From positions 66,817,053 through 66,881,052 of the forward strand of contig CM060732.1 of assembly GCA_030704615.1 (NCBI GenBank): DNA of 64,000 nt. The letters run 5' to 3'. The stretch is from Takakia lepidozioides. Taxonomy: Eukaryota; Streptophyta; Takakiopsida; Takakiales; Takakiaceae. The notes below the pieces were generated by a model. It was not told the origin of the DNA, did no database searches, and saw only the letters and a list, made by a program, of their open reading frames with translations. This document shows, in pieces, positions 21,561-33,126 of the stretch. A program made the position numbers and the translations under genes. How positions within the stretch are numbered: position 1 is the first letter of the stretch; each line of letters opens with the position of its first letter.

Positions 21561-23002
21561 AGCCTCTGCTCTAGCTGCTAAAGCCGGTTGGCCATGCCTT
21601 AGTCACCACCCTCACCCTCGCGTTCTTGGCCATGTTGAGCTTGCCCTTGGCCTGCACCTCGTGCCTGGCCACCTCGTCATTTCTCGGCTGTTCCACCTCG
21701 CCCCCGGCCACCATTGTTCCCTTGGAACTGGCCTGGGCGCAACTCAGGATGCAAACCATAACACCGGGCCTCTCCATGCCCGTGCTTGCTATAATGCCCA
21801 CACTGCAACTGTGCAGGCTTTGCATATGCTAGCCCTTTGCCTCCCTCTGGGCAATCCTTCTTGACATGGGGTCCTCCACATTTCCAACACACCACATCCG
21901 CCCATTGTTGGCCTGCAAATGAAGGGAGAGACCCCTGCATCTGAGGTCCTCTCTGTTCTTCCCTGGGCTTCACCTGGACCCCATTGTTGCCTTGAGTACG
22001 TTGAGGTAGTGGTTGGCTAGGAGCACCACTACCCCGTGGTGTCTCCTTAGCAAATCCCACCATGACCACTCGTTCCTCCACCATGTTGAGCTCTATCCGC
22101 TTTGCCAGCAAAAACACATTTGTTAAGGTGGGTTGGGCCGCTTGTAGGAGAGTTACAAGCCGCACCCTTCTCCTTAGCTCCTTGTCCAATATCCCATACC
22201 AGAATTGGACTGCCTGAGCTTCCGTAACCCCTTGGGTTACATTTATCAAGCGCCTCATGCGAGTGAAAGCCTCCCTCAAGCTCTCAGCCGGCTTCCGTTT
22301 GAACTCTTGCAAGCTCCGCAACTTCTCTGTCCTCACCCCTTGGTAGTTCCATCTTAACTCTTCGAAGAACTCCACAATAGGGTTGAAGGCAGGTACCGCC
22401 ACTAGTGCTGGTGCAGCAGTAGTTTGGGTGGATGTCGTAGCTCTGGTATCACCAGTCCCACAAGTCGCATTGCTGCTTGCTGAAGCTGCCGGTGCAGCGG
22501 TAGGTGTAGCCACTGCCCTCATGGCTCTAGTGCCCCTAGTGATGGAGACATAGTCGGGTGACCAGTATATCCTCCACTCCTCGATCTCACCCTCATGCCC
22601 CCGCCTGAACTCATGGTAATTATCCATAGGCGGCCCCTCAAGGTGCTGAAACAACCCCTTCCATGCCATGAAAGGCGTAAATAGTTGTGGATTGCGCATT
22701 TGCTGCAAATCACACCAACTATCAAACTATTGGATAAAATCATCTAACTCGCTGGTGCCCACAGCTCCAGAATACCTACGAGGCCCCTTAGTAGCTCCAT
22801 ACATCTCCTCCATGTCGTCCCACAACAATGACAAGGAATCAACTTGCACCGCCGGTGTGAGTCTTCCTGATTCACAATCCGAATCAGAATCTTCCGTAGA
22901 AGACACAGGAGGTGAAGGTGGCCTAAACCACACACCTCGTCTCGTGTACCCACTAGTATCGCTAGTGCTCGAACCGGCACTCTCCCCAGCAACTAGTGGC
23001 AC
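21561..23002 (-). pseudogene. Retrotransposon gag with zinc knuckle
   Basis: The N-terminal part is acidic and Ser-rich (VSSTEDSDSDCESG). The capsid-like part has FNPIVEFFEELRWNYQG, SLQEFKRKPAESLREAFTRM and QFWYGILDKELRRRV. It is followed by a zinc knuckle CWKCGGPHVKKDC and a second, damaged knuckle (QCGHYSKHGHGEARCY, one Cys apparently replaced by Tyr). Stops are at 22727-22729 (TAG), 21677-21679 (TGA), 21599-21601 (TAA) and 21578-21580 (TAG). Otherwise the frame is open for about 460 codons. It would form the virus-like particle and bind RNA. Confidence 0.82.
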
Positions 23003-23724
23003 CTCCGTGTTGACAAACTGTGACTCAACCGGTCATGAACATGTCTCTATCCCCCTCTCCACAAGGTTACCGGGTAGAGAACCTATTGCGGCTTATGGTT
23101 TGGAATACTGGGTTTCTAACATAGCCTACACCTGCACCTGCATCCACCGCAAGCACTCCTATGGTTGGCTGGTTATCACCTCCAACCTCACCATAGAAGA
23201 AACACTGGTGGTCTTGCTGGTCATCACTCCAGCCTCACCACTGACAGCGTACTCTAGGATTGACCGGTGATCAAATCTGGCCTAATCCCTATAAAAACAA
23301 GCGCCCACACAAAACTAACATGGCGCACAATCAAGCATGCAGGTATGGAGGGGATCCAAACACAAGAAATCAGAACGACAACTCCCCCACACCAAAAACA
23401 ACTCCACGGTGTTGCTCCTGCAAGGACACCCCAGCCCAAACCCGGACTGACTCTTGCCTCCACCTACGGAAAGGTCTCGGCCTAATGCGAGGGTGAAAAA
23501 CTACGAGGAAGAGAAGCTAAAGCAATGCCTAACCCCAGCATGCCCTCATCCCAACACTCTTTCTCTCCTCTCTTCCCTCACGTGCATGACCCTGGAAATA
23601 TCATGAAGATATTCCTCGAACCGCCCTCCACAAGCCACATGCCAGTACTCAAGCAGTCCACCAATGCCTCCACGAGTCAGCACAGACCATCCATAGGTCA
23701 ACACGGGCCACCACAGACCAGCAC

Positions 23725-24025
23725 AGCCCCACATAGGCCCCAGCCCCACAGCCCATCACAGCCCCATAGGCCACAGTATGTCACAGCCCCAAAGGCCAAA
23801 GGTCACAACCTCTCACAGCCCGTCACAGCCCGTCACAGCCCTGAAGGCCACAGGCACAGCCCGTAACAGCCCCTCACAGCCCTGAAGGCCACAGTCACAG
23901 CTCGTAACAACCCCTCACAACCCATCACAGCCCCGAAGGCCACAGGCACAACCCCTCACAGCCCCTCACAGCCCCCAAGGCCACAGCGTGTCACAGCCCG
24001 TCACGGCCCGTCACGGCCCCATCCA
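23725..24025 (+). repeat. CACAGCCC-rich minisatellite
   Basis: Many imperfect copies of CACAGCCC(G/C)TCACAGCCC with interspersed GAAGGCCACAGG. It lies within the retrotransposon leader and may be a replication-slippage product. Confidence 0.7.
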
Positions 24026-24489
24026 TGGCCGCTCTGGCAGTTTAGCCATTTCTCCTAGAGGTTTAGCCACGCCAAGCTAGGGTTTGTGTCTCTTGGACTC
24101 TAGGCTTCTTTGCACCGAGCTATGGCGGCTGTGAGGAAATCAGCAAGGTATTCTTGCTCTTTCGGCTCCCACACACCACCAATAGTAGCCCTAAGCCATG
24201 AGGTGGTTGCCACAAACCAAGCCTTCTTTCTCACTAGCCTCCCCAAACACGCCACTAAACTCAATGACAAACAACCAAGCCTTGCTGGTTTCCAGCCCTT
24301 GTGAGCACTCATTCAAGCACTCTCCTTGGCCATAGCATTTGTCTTAGAGCCTATTCCAGCCCCCTACACATGCTGCTTCAAGAGTTGCGCTCCCTTCAAG
24401 CTTGAAGTTGAAACCCCAACTCACATAGGCCCTACAAGTGCTTTTATTTCACCCCAAGTGGAAACCAGCCCTAGACCTTCCATTCTAGC

Positions 24490-24880
24490 TCTCTAAAGCT
24501 TGAAAACAAGAGCCTCAATGGGCTGAAGGCATGCTCCACACATGCCCCACTCTCACCATAAGAGAATCAGCTCTTTTCTTCATTTCTTGCACCCACAAAC
24601 TTGACAATACAAGCTTCAGCAGGCTGAAAGCATGCTCCACACATGCCCTACAGGGAAACCAGCCCCTTCCTTCCTTTCTTGCACTTCCGCACCTGAAAGT
24701 ACAAGCCTTCAACAGGCTGATAGCATGCTCCACACATGCATTGCCCTCACATAAGAGAAGTTAGCCCTTCCATCTTCCTTGCTTGCCCTCTAAGCTTGAA
24801 GATGGCAGCTTCAATGAGCTAAATACATGCTCCACACATGCAACCTCTTCACACAAGAGGTATCAGCCCCCTATCTTGGC
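24490..24880 (+). repeat. About 100-bp tandem repeat, four units
   Basis: Each unit carries CTTCAACAGGCTGAAAGCAT followed by GCTCCACACATGC, then an AAGAGAA...CAGCCC segment. Copies of GCTCCACACATGC are near 24533, 24631, 24728 and 24828. It lies in the presumed LTR or leader of the retrotransposon. Confidence 0.7.
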
Positions 24881-25879
24881 TCCTTGGCTCCTTGATACTC
24901 TCTAAGACAAGACTAAACACTCCACAGCCTTTGCCAAGCTCCTGAAACCCTAAGGCTTACATTTCCAGCCACAAGACACTCTTTTTGTGGTGCAAGAGCT
25001 CTTCTTCCAAGCTCTGAAACCCTAGGTGCATATTCCATGGCCTTGCCACACCTCTTAGCTCTTGTTCCAGCCCTGCTCTTGCCATGACAAGAGCCATCTC
25101 AATGCTGAAGCTCGAGGTTGCAACCCAATCTCAACATACTCTACAAAGTGCACTGATTTGCCCCAAGCCAAATCAGCCCTTTCGCTTGGTCTTGCAATCC
25201 TTCACACAATGAAAGCTCGCATTCCCAAGTCCAGTTCTCAGCTTTGCCACCAAAGCCACTATAACCTGCTCTTGACTGGTCTTCTTCCCAATCGTGCTTG
25301 CTCATGCATGAACACAATCTAAAACCATCAAGGTGCACTAGAATTACCTGCAGCATGGTGCTTTCATCTCTGAAGCTGAAGATTGAATGCCAAGATCTAC
25401 CACCTCGTAACCCACATCGTCTCCGCTTCTAACAACCAAGGGCTCCACGGTGCTCCTCATAACAACCTGGTTTCTCTCATCCTCAAGCAAAAACCACAAG
25501 TGCTACAACTAACTCGTATCTGGCACTCACAGTACGAGCTGATCTTTCTCGAGTGATAAAGAAGAAGAATACAAGCACAAGCTCATGCGAGCTCACAAGC
25601 TGAAGCATAAACTCATGCATATATAACCTCATCACTCAAATACAAGCCAAGCCAAGTGCACCCCACGCCATGGGGAATCCACACTATGGCGCCATAGCTA
25701 GGTGCGGTGAGGCTCAACTCGAGAAAGATGAGCCTCCCACGCTTGCCGTTAAGATAACCACTCCAGGACTTGAATCTGCCTTGACCCCTGGGTTGACACT
25801 TGGGCCAATCCCAAATGTCAATATGTAAACGCTAGCTATTTCCTAGCTAGTTTCTCACTAGTGGTAAAATAACTTGACA

Positions 25880-26215
25880 GTTGGGTTCATTTGTAAGTTT
25901 TCCATATATATATATATATATATATTATATTATTTTTCCCCGAATGTGCGAGACAGTCTTCTGATGTGCTATTTGGGATGAATGACATCTACAAATTGTT
26001 CGGACCACATAATTTATGATTCGTTGTTATGTCCTTCTTCCATGTGACCAGAAATTGATGCTGGGTAAACGCCAAGTCTTTTGCTTGCAAAGCAGGGGTT
26101 GGGTTCATTTGCAAGTTTTCCAAAAAAAAAAAAAAATTGTTTTGTTTTTTCCCTTCTGAATGTGCCAGATGAAAGTGGCGTTGATACCAACTAATCTGGC
26201 TGGTATTCTGGGCCG
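25880..26215 (+). repeat. Resumed tandem array (sixth unit)
   Basis: The interrupted unit continues (TTGGGTTCATTTGTAAG). A further full unit starts near 25958, with the same head and GGTCTTTTGCTTGCAAAGCA-type segment. Its linker (GTGGCGTTGATACCAAC) is a decayed form of the hairpin seen at 16.9 kb. Confidence 0.7.
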
Positions 26216-26574
26216 GAATTAAGCTTCCGCCAAACTAAAATACTCTTATTTAAACTCAACAACACATGGATCCCTGCGCACATGCTGATCGGTAAGGATA
26301 CATGTTGTTGCAGTCATCTATGGTTCACTCATCTGGGCAATTTTTCATTTGACACTCATCCAATGTTCTTCCATTTTTCATCCATTCCCTTTTACATTCA
26401 TCCATCAATTTTTCATCGCACATTCGTGCCACATTGTTGTCATGGAGCCGGTCTGTCTTCGATCCGATGGATAGGACATTACGTCGTTACAGTGGAGTTT
26501 GTGTCCACGGCAATAGGCCCATTTGTTCCCTCGCTTTTAGGGTCCGCATCAATAATCTACTCACGCTTACAATC

Positions 26575-28160
26575 TGCTCACGGATAAGGGAATCTGCTCA
26601 TGGGTTCTGCGCACGCCTTTACTGCCTCTTCTTGGTCCAAATATGAAAGAGGTGGGTATTGTAATAGCACCGTATTATTTAGTATTCTTGATAGGGCTTG
26701 TGTTTTGTGTTTGGTATGATGGATGATCACCGTGATAGCACATTTATGTAAGCTTAGTTCCATTGCTGCCCATTTATTGAATCTTTTTAGTTTTTTCACT
26801 TGTCGATTGAGATGGCTGGATTTGTTGGATATCAGTACAAGATCATCTGCGTAAGTAGCTGCTGGGATGTTATGGGAAGGTAATGGTATTATACGTTACC
26901 TCGAACAAGCCAGCGGAGTATGGGTTCTACAAACACAATAAAACAATATGGGCTAAGTGTGTTCTCTTGTATGATACCTCTGTGAATTGGTATAGGTGAT
27001 GTATTGTCAAACGAAGGTCCGGAGTATGTGGTGGTGGCTTCAGTGTAGATATTGCCAATGAGCATGACTGCATCTTGCGGGTATTGGCCAAGATCAGTCA
27101 TGACGGCTAGTAGACGTGTATGGTCAATTAGTCTAATTGGGTAGATCATCTCTTTTGTAAATTAGTATTGGGTATTCTATGGAGTTGATAGCACGTCACA
27201 AAGAAGCGATGAATTAATCAATGGAAGTGTGGGTCCAATGCCTTGAGTATTTCGCTAGGTATGTTGTCCGTACTTGGTGTTTTGGAGTTGGAGAGAGATT
27301 TGAGGCATGAATGGTAGACCTCTGGGGTGAGGTTATAAGCGTTTAGGTCAAGTTGTAAGGGTCCTCTTTGCTCGAGTTTAAAGCCGTCTATATCATGCCA
27401 AGGGTATTGTCTGGCTTGGCATGCACAGTGTTAATGTATATGATGTAATGGTTGGAAACATGCATGTGCTTGTGGTTGGTATGTGGTCTTAGCTTACTGG
27501 AAAACGGTTTTATTGATGGAGGTTGGAGATGTCTATAGAATTTATGTGCTATCTTGTATCGCATCCAAAGGAACAGAGGGGGAAGGGTTGAAGATTGCTT
27601 TATGTATGAGGCTCTTGTCCTGCAGCATCTTACAATATGATTGAACAAGTTTTCTTTTTTTGTCTTTGGATTTTTGCTTGGTGATATCGTAAGCATTTTT
27701 CTTTGCATCTCGACCAATTCGGGATAGAGATATGAGCATATATGTCTGCATCATTCTGGGGTATCGAAAAATCTGTGCTGCAAGCTGTTATATTGTGTTT
27801 AGGTCTATAATATGTGGGGGGTCTCGTGGGTCAGATGAGATGATGATAATAGCTTTGCGGATTTTGTGGTGGGTGTTTAATTATGCTTGCCATTTCCTCT
27901 GTTGTGTTATTGTCAGGCATCATCCGTTTATTTTTTATCCTTCAGTTTTGTACTGGATCAGGGAACTTTGTGCATGTATGTGCATAACGTGGATTCTGCA
28001 ATTTGAGTGAATATTTGTTCCAGCTTGGAGCTTGCATCTTCCCAAATTTTAAGGGTGGGATTTGCTGAATATCGATCTGGTATTGTTTCAAAATAAGAGA
28101 GAGCAATACTGGAAATGGATTGAAACTTAGCTTGGAATGCCATAATAGAGGAGGGGGAAT
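26575..28160 (-). mobile_element. LINE reverse transcriptase remnant
   Basis: Minus-strand pieces in order: a linker (KKNAYDITKQKSKDKKRKLV), NSKTPSTDNIPSEILKALDP (RT domain 0/1), DHTRLLAVMTDLGQYPQDAV, SPIPIHRGIIQENTLSPYCF, then AATYADDLVLISNKSSHLNR, which has the catalytic YADD, and FNKWAAMELSLHKC. Stops and frameshifts separate them. The endonuclease part and the 3' end are not clear. Confidence 0.75.
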
Positions 28161-28379
28161 AAGAGTCAGGGATGCCTCGGCGTGAGCCTGGTCACGTGAG
28201 CGCAACTACGCTCACGCCACGTCACCTTGCGCAAATGCCAAGTCACGGGGCTCACTCCACGTCATCACACGTGAAGGCCGCGTCACCACGCGCCCAGAAA
28301 GAAGTGGAGTGTATTTTCCGCGGATTAGCACCCTTTACCGCGGAAACAAGCTGGACGACATAATAAAAGGCATTGAATA

Positions 28380-28740
28380 AAGGATGGATGAATGTACAGT
28401 TGGATGATAAACAGATGGATGAGTGTGAATAATGAATGTAGATGGATGAATGAGGGATGGATAAGAGTAAAATGGATGAATGTATAATGGATGTTGAGCA
28501 ATGACAAAAATTCATGACATGAAGATGCATGACCAAAACTTTTGATGAATGCACAACGTATATGAAATGAGTGTGGAAGGTTTGTGGGGTGGATTAAAGA
28601 GTACAGAGGATGAATGTACAATGGATGTTGAACAAGGAAAAAATTCATGAATGGAGCAAACGCATGAATACACTGTAGATGAATGCACAATGGATATGAA
28701 GAAGAGTCAGGGAGGTTGTGAGATGGATTCATACATATTC
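28380..28740 (+). repeat. GATGGATGAATG-rich repeat tract
   Basis: Degenerate repeats of GATGGATGAATGTACAATGG alternate with GTTGAACAA-G-AAAAATTCATGA segments (for example near 28490 and 28625). It lies in the subterminal part of the Mutator-like element. Confidence 0.5.
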
Positions 28741-29468
28741 CATTTAAATGAAAGTTGATTATGTGATTATTATTTGTTCTAAAGGAACAACTACGGTGGA
28801 GGAAGGGATTCAACGTTTTCCAGATAGTATGAAAAATGAATATTAAAAGAATATTGTTCAGTCTGACTCGAGTCAGTACAATGTATCCCCACTTCCTCTG
28901 CATCTAAGTCTAAGTATTTAGAACACCGGATCCACGCTGGATACACCTACGGCTGGGCACTAAAAAGTCAGGGGATAGAGACTCGGCCGCGTGAAGTGCC
29001 ATTGCTTCGGCATAAACAAGAAGCAGAAAATTGGAAAGGGGGCTGTCAAAAATAGACTCGCCAGAAATGACTGTATCTCCCACCGCTGCCTTTCCTGAAA
29101 GACAGCCTGAAAAAATTATTACTGTAACTTTGATGTTATTGAGAAATTGAGTATGGCTCCCAAGAGGGTTTAGCACTTACTCACATGAAAAGTCGTTGTC
29201 GCCTGCTTATCTTCGGGATCGTCATCATTTTGAATTGAATCCGATCAGTCTGTGTGCCTGAAGTGGAGCCAAACAAAAGGGGGAGGAGCACTGTGTTGTA
29301 GAGGTCAAAATCACCCTCCATGCCAAAAAGGCTTCTTCCGCCTGCCTTGCATGCATGGTAAGTTGCTCCTGCACTAGACAGGAGGACATGAACAGTTTGG
29401 TGGGGGGGATTTAAGCAGATGAAACTGTTGAAAGAAAACCAATTCAGGACCACACGACTGCTCCAGAT
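28741..29468. other. Non-coding interior of the Mutator-like element
   Basis: Two minus-strand frames (29176-28910 and 29591-29181) show no recognisable domain. They may be 3' exons or debris of the ParB-like gene, but I cannot support this. Confidence 0.3.
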
Positions 29469-30197
29469 GTGAATGTCGTCAACGCCATTCAAAACATTCC
29501 ATTCAATGATACTGTAATACACCCATCCAGGTGAATGCAAACTATCGTTTTGGAATGACACAGACATAGAAGTGAATGTCGTCAACGACATTCACTTTGG
29601 ATTTGTGAATACACTCCTGATCAAGCCTAATTATTCCTCAAATGATGCAAAATCATAAACTCGAGTAAGGAACCCTCCCGGAAAACTCAATGCACATTCA
29701 TAACGAACATATCACTGAGGACCTCACAACAACACTGTATGTGAATGACGTCAACGCCATTCACAAAAATACCAACAAGGAACCAATTACTTAGCTCCCA
29801 ATCCATGTAAATTCAAATTGTCGCTGGTGAATAATATAGACATAGAAGTGAATGTCGTCAACGACATTCATTTTGGATTTCTCATAACAGAGCTTATCAA
29901 GCCTCCAGATTCCTCGCAAGAGGCCAAAAACATGCAGAACAACTGAATGTCTGCATTGACATTCACAAAATGAAGTGAGAAACCCTCACTGTAACCTCTA
30001 TGGACATTACAAAAATTTACATAACTCTGAGGACCTCTCAACAACTCCGGATGTGAATGTCGTCAACGCCATTCAAGGACATTATCAATTCTAATCAGGG
30101 ACACTATAATTACACCCTTAGATCCTAACCAGGTGAATTCATATACTCGCTTAAGAATGACTCAGATAAAGAAGTGAATGTCATCAACGACATTCAA
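29469..30197. repeat. Cluster of seven 24-bp palindromic sites
   Basis: Sites at 29469-29492, 29572-29595, 29741-29764, 29848-29871, 29943-29966, 30053-30076 and 30174-30197. The best copy (29572) is a near-perfect palindrome with outer arms GTGAAT/ATTCAC around the core GTCGTCAACGAC. Spacing is about 95-170 bases. The sequence between sites is only weakly similar, so the sites are the conserved part. They lie just beyond the 3' end of the ParB-like gene. Confidence 0.8.
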
Positions 30198-30293
30198 TCT
30201 GGATCTATGATTGCAATCCTTATGAAGCCACATTTTTTCCCAAAAAACGCAGTAGAGTTTCAAGTATGACATTGCACCTTTACACAACTCGCA

Positions 30294-33126
30294 TCATGGC
30301 CCACTCTCCTCCAACCTGACTGTCAAAGTCGTTGGACCGTAAATGTTACCATCTTTGGAGAACTCCCGGAAAAAACAGTATCTCCAGGTGAGACCTCTCC
30401 ACTTCCTTATGTATGCCTCTAATGACATTTGGGGAGGGGAAACAATCGAAATGTTCAGGTCCTTCAAAGTCTGATCCAGCACAATGACGGCGCGCTTTTC
30501 GAGCTGCAAATTGTATATTTGTCAGAATTGCAAATAAGATACTCATCACATACTTGAAGAGAAGAAAACGGCATGTTTGAATACACACCTGACTCCAAAA
30601 TGTAGCCTTGTGGAGCCAGTTATCAAACACCAAATCACTGATTCCTTCCACCTTTGTGCCAGGCTGTATGGTGCTATTTGGGAACTGATTCAAGTCCTTT
30701 ACTGTTTGATCTGAGTTCCATATCTTCCAGCCACCTTATTTTTGTTTGTGGGTCGACCATCGATATGGCCAGCCGGTGCAATTTCTCCTGCTGCATCTCC
30801 GGATGCACATGCTTGTCATAGTGTGTTTTGATCTGCTGAAGGAACTCAGAACCAAGTCCAAGATCTACTATTCTAAGCTGCTTTCTGAAGGCGGACATCA
30901 ATTTGGTTCTTCGCATTTCAAACTCCTTCTTTATTACAGCTTCCACACCCTTTGATGTCCTTAGTTCCTCTGGTGTAGTGCGGTAATATTCGGATTTTCC
31001 CTTCTCAACTGCCTCTGCCAGTTCTTGCTGCATTGATTCAAGTAGTGATTAGCACCGAAGGGACTACAAACATATATTCGAAAAGTAAACTGAGTACAGA
31101 CTCGGGCTTACCGCATACATGTACTCCAGAAAACGCCTCTCGTGTCAAAGAATACCAAGTGCCTGCAGCTCTTTCTGTTTCGCACTTCTTGATGATATTG
31201 GGTGGGAGTACTGTCCGAAAATCATCCAGCTTCATCAGACCAATCCTCTGAATTCGGAATAGTGTTTGGACCAAGCTTGTTGTCACATGCGATTTCTCTG
31301 TCGATCTGCAAAAACATTGGAAACATTGCATTCCTTAACACTGTTTTTTGGGGATTAATAAGACACTACAGAGGGAATGAAATCTCCTGGATGACTTACT
31401 TGTTCACGTCGTGCATAGCTGTAAGAAGCCTAGCGATGTCGTTTCCAAGATCCAAAACCATTGCCTCCACAGCAACATGCTTGTCTTTGTCTTTCGCATG
31501 GTGTTTTCTAATGTATCCCATCCATGCCAGCAATCGTGGTTGTCGTCCCAGACGTAGAACATGTGGTTGCAGAATTGCTGGGTGTTCTTTCCCATCATGA
31601 GGCCCAGCTCGAACTCCTCATTGGCATCTTTCCAGCACTCATCCCAATTATCACTGATCTCTGGAGACACTAATGTGCTTTTCCCATTTATATCCGTCAG
31701 TGACACATAAAAAACTTGTGCACCAAGTCTATATCCATGCACAAAATCACTCTCCAATTTTGTTATGTCATGGGAAAGAGGTGGACGCACAACAGACATT
31801 GATATCATCCGGCACAGAGGGATGTCCAGACGCCCTCCAGATACGAGCATGTCCCTTATAACCTCCTGAGAGTTACCTTCTGAAATGACATGAGTTCTTT
31901 CACATTGTCAAGGTAGTGCACTTCAGATTCATCTGCTTCATCTGTATTCTCTGAGCTTTTTCCGGACTCGTCCCCATCTCCAGATCCTTTCCCCTCTGAT
32001 CTTGTAGGCTTCGACCTCACAGTTTTCTGCACAATGCCATTCAATTCTGACTGGGTAATTTGCAAATAGTGAACGGCGGTAACGACCATCACTCTGTTTT
32101 AAGAAACTCAGAATGAATGGTGTGAAACAATTCAGCACAATCTACACAAGCAAAGCTGATCCTGCCGTATTCAAAACAAAAGCAAGAGCGATAGCGAACG
32201 GCGTTAACGACAATCACAAAAGATAAGGACCTGCCGGATCGGTGTTGTGTAATGACATCTATGTGTAAGTGATTGGCGGCAACGACATTCAGTATAGTTT
32301 AGGGCGGACAGTAAGTGCAGATTATTCAGATTGGCTCCATTGTGATTACCGTCGCCAGCATGGAAAGAGGAAGGACTGCTTGAAAGGCAATCAGACAGAC
32401 TGTATGGACACTTGGGCCTCTCCATGGGAGATGCATTTTGGATACATGAATAAAAGATTGCACTTGGGCTTACTATATGAACAACAATGATTGACGGTAT
32501 GCCGACCCTCACACTCTCTTCAAACACATAGGTACATAAATCTCATGAGGAGAATCGAATGGCGTTGACGACGCTCGCAATTCAGTAGTTCCTGCTAAAG
32601 AAGGGAAGATGAAGGACTCCTTGAAAGGCAATCAGACAGACTATATGATCTGAACAACAGTGAATGACGGTACCGATAGTCACCCACTCATTGTGCGGTA
32701 AACCCTTAGCAGAGGAGTAGAAAGCAAATCACCGTTGTGATGGTCGGTAGTGACAATCCCTGTCTGGGACATTCCACTCAATCTCTACGCAGATCTTCAA
32801 CAATGAAATGTAAGTTAGAGAAAACTTACTGGCGCCTTCTTAGGTTTTGAAATTGGATCCCCTTTTGCAGCTTTCCTCTTCCCTCTCACATCTGCTGGAA
32901 TTTCTGTCTGCTCTAGGGTTTCTGGACCTTCTCCCGGTTCGGCGTTCCGCATGCTTCCACCTCCTTCAGTGTCCCTGCGAATCATCTCTGCATCCACAAG
33001 CTGATGCACTCTTATCGCCGACTGTGTCACAACCGCTGCCTCAGTCTCCGTCTGCTCTTGTGAATCAGTCTCCGCGTTCACCTGCTGCCTTGGCCCTGTG
33101 TTCTCCAACAAACGACGCCTCGTCAT
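30294..33126 (-). pseudogene. Multi-exon ParB/sulfiredoxin-like protein of the Mutator-like element
   Basis: Exons by GT-AG signals and frame: 33126-32830 (MTRRRLLENTG... to PISKPKKAP), 32050-31877 (SELNGIVQ...KELMSFQK), about 31876-31400, 31305-31112, about 31027-30589, and 30503-30294. The central exon reads VIRDMLVSGGRLDIPLCRMI, then VFYVSLTDINGKSTLV, then MFYVWDDNH and, after a one-base shift, RLLAWMGYIRKHH. That gives a V-x-D-x-N-H-R-x-x-A-W pattern like the D-G-x-H-R motif of ParB/sulfiredoxin-fold proteins. The next exon has SHVTTSLVQTLFRIQRIGLM and GTWYSLTREAFSG. At least three single-base frameshifts (near 31877, 31535, 30700) and one phase mismatch mark it as decayed. Function unknown; DNA binding or nuclease activity is a guess from the fold. 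The fold assignment is tentative. Confidence 0.55.
32069..32765. repeat. Palindromic sites in intron 1 of the ParB-like gene
   Basis: Further copies of the 24-bp palindromic site, more diverged: 32069-32092, 32194-32217, 32269-32292, about 32487-32512, about 32553-32578, 32660-32683 and probably 32730-32756. Several have GGCG/TACGG in place of GTCG but keep the outer GTGA...TCAC arms (for example GTGAATGACGGTACC then GATAGTCAC). They fall in the first intron (32051-32829). Confidence 0.65.

Larger units (their letters stand above)
17931..25879 (-). mobile_element. Ty3/Gypsy-type LTR retrotransposon with a captured DNA methyltransferase
   Basis: A 7949-bp insertion splits one unit of the flanking tandem array. 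The ends are TG...CA and the 4-bp GTTG is duplicated on both sides (17927-17930 and 25880-25883). In minus-strand order it carries gag (about 23002-21560), a Pro/Ala-rich linker, an aspartic protease (about 20880-20490), a cytosine-5 methyltransferase domain (about 20130-19020), an RT beginning (about 18730-18472) and a PHD-type finger (about 18435-18285). Most of the RT, RNase H and integrase are missing, apparently by internal deletion right after the RT start. I could not find a pair of matching LTRs; the left end looks truncated. Class assignment rests on the gag, protease and RT signatures. Confidence 0.82.
23003..25879 (-). repeat. 5' leader and presumed LTR of the retrotransposon
   Basis: Non-coding upstream part of the element. 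A TATA-like TATATATGCATGAG on the minus strand (about 25612-25626) could be the LTR promoter. The start TGTCAAG at 25879 fits an LTR end. I could not locate the LTR inner border or a clear tRNA primer-binding site. Confidence 0.45.

Noticed and set aside
22668-23270. 200-codon plus-strand open frame
   Set aside because: Antisense to the gag reading frame, with no domain of its own; the minus strand has the clear gag and zinc-knuckle signatures.
29469-32765. CRISPR-like array
   Set aside because: Repeats are regularly spaced, but they are palindromic, diverge from each other, have spacers of 50-150 bases with variable length, and lie in a eukaryotic transposon.
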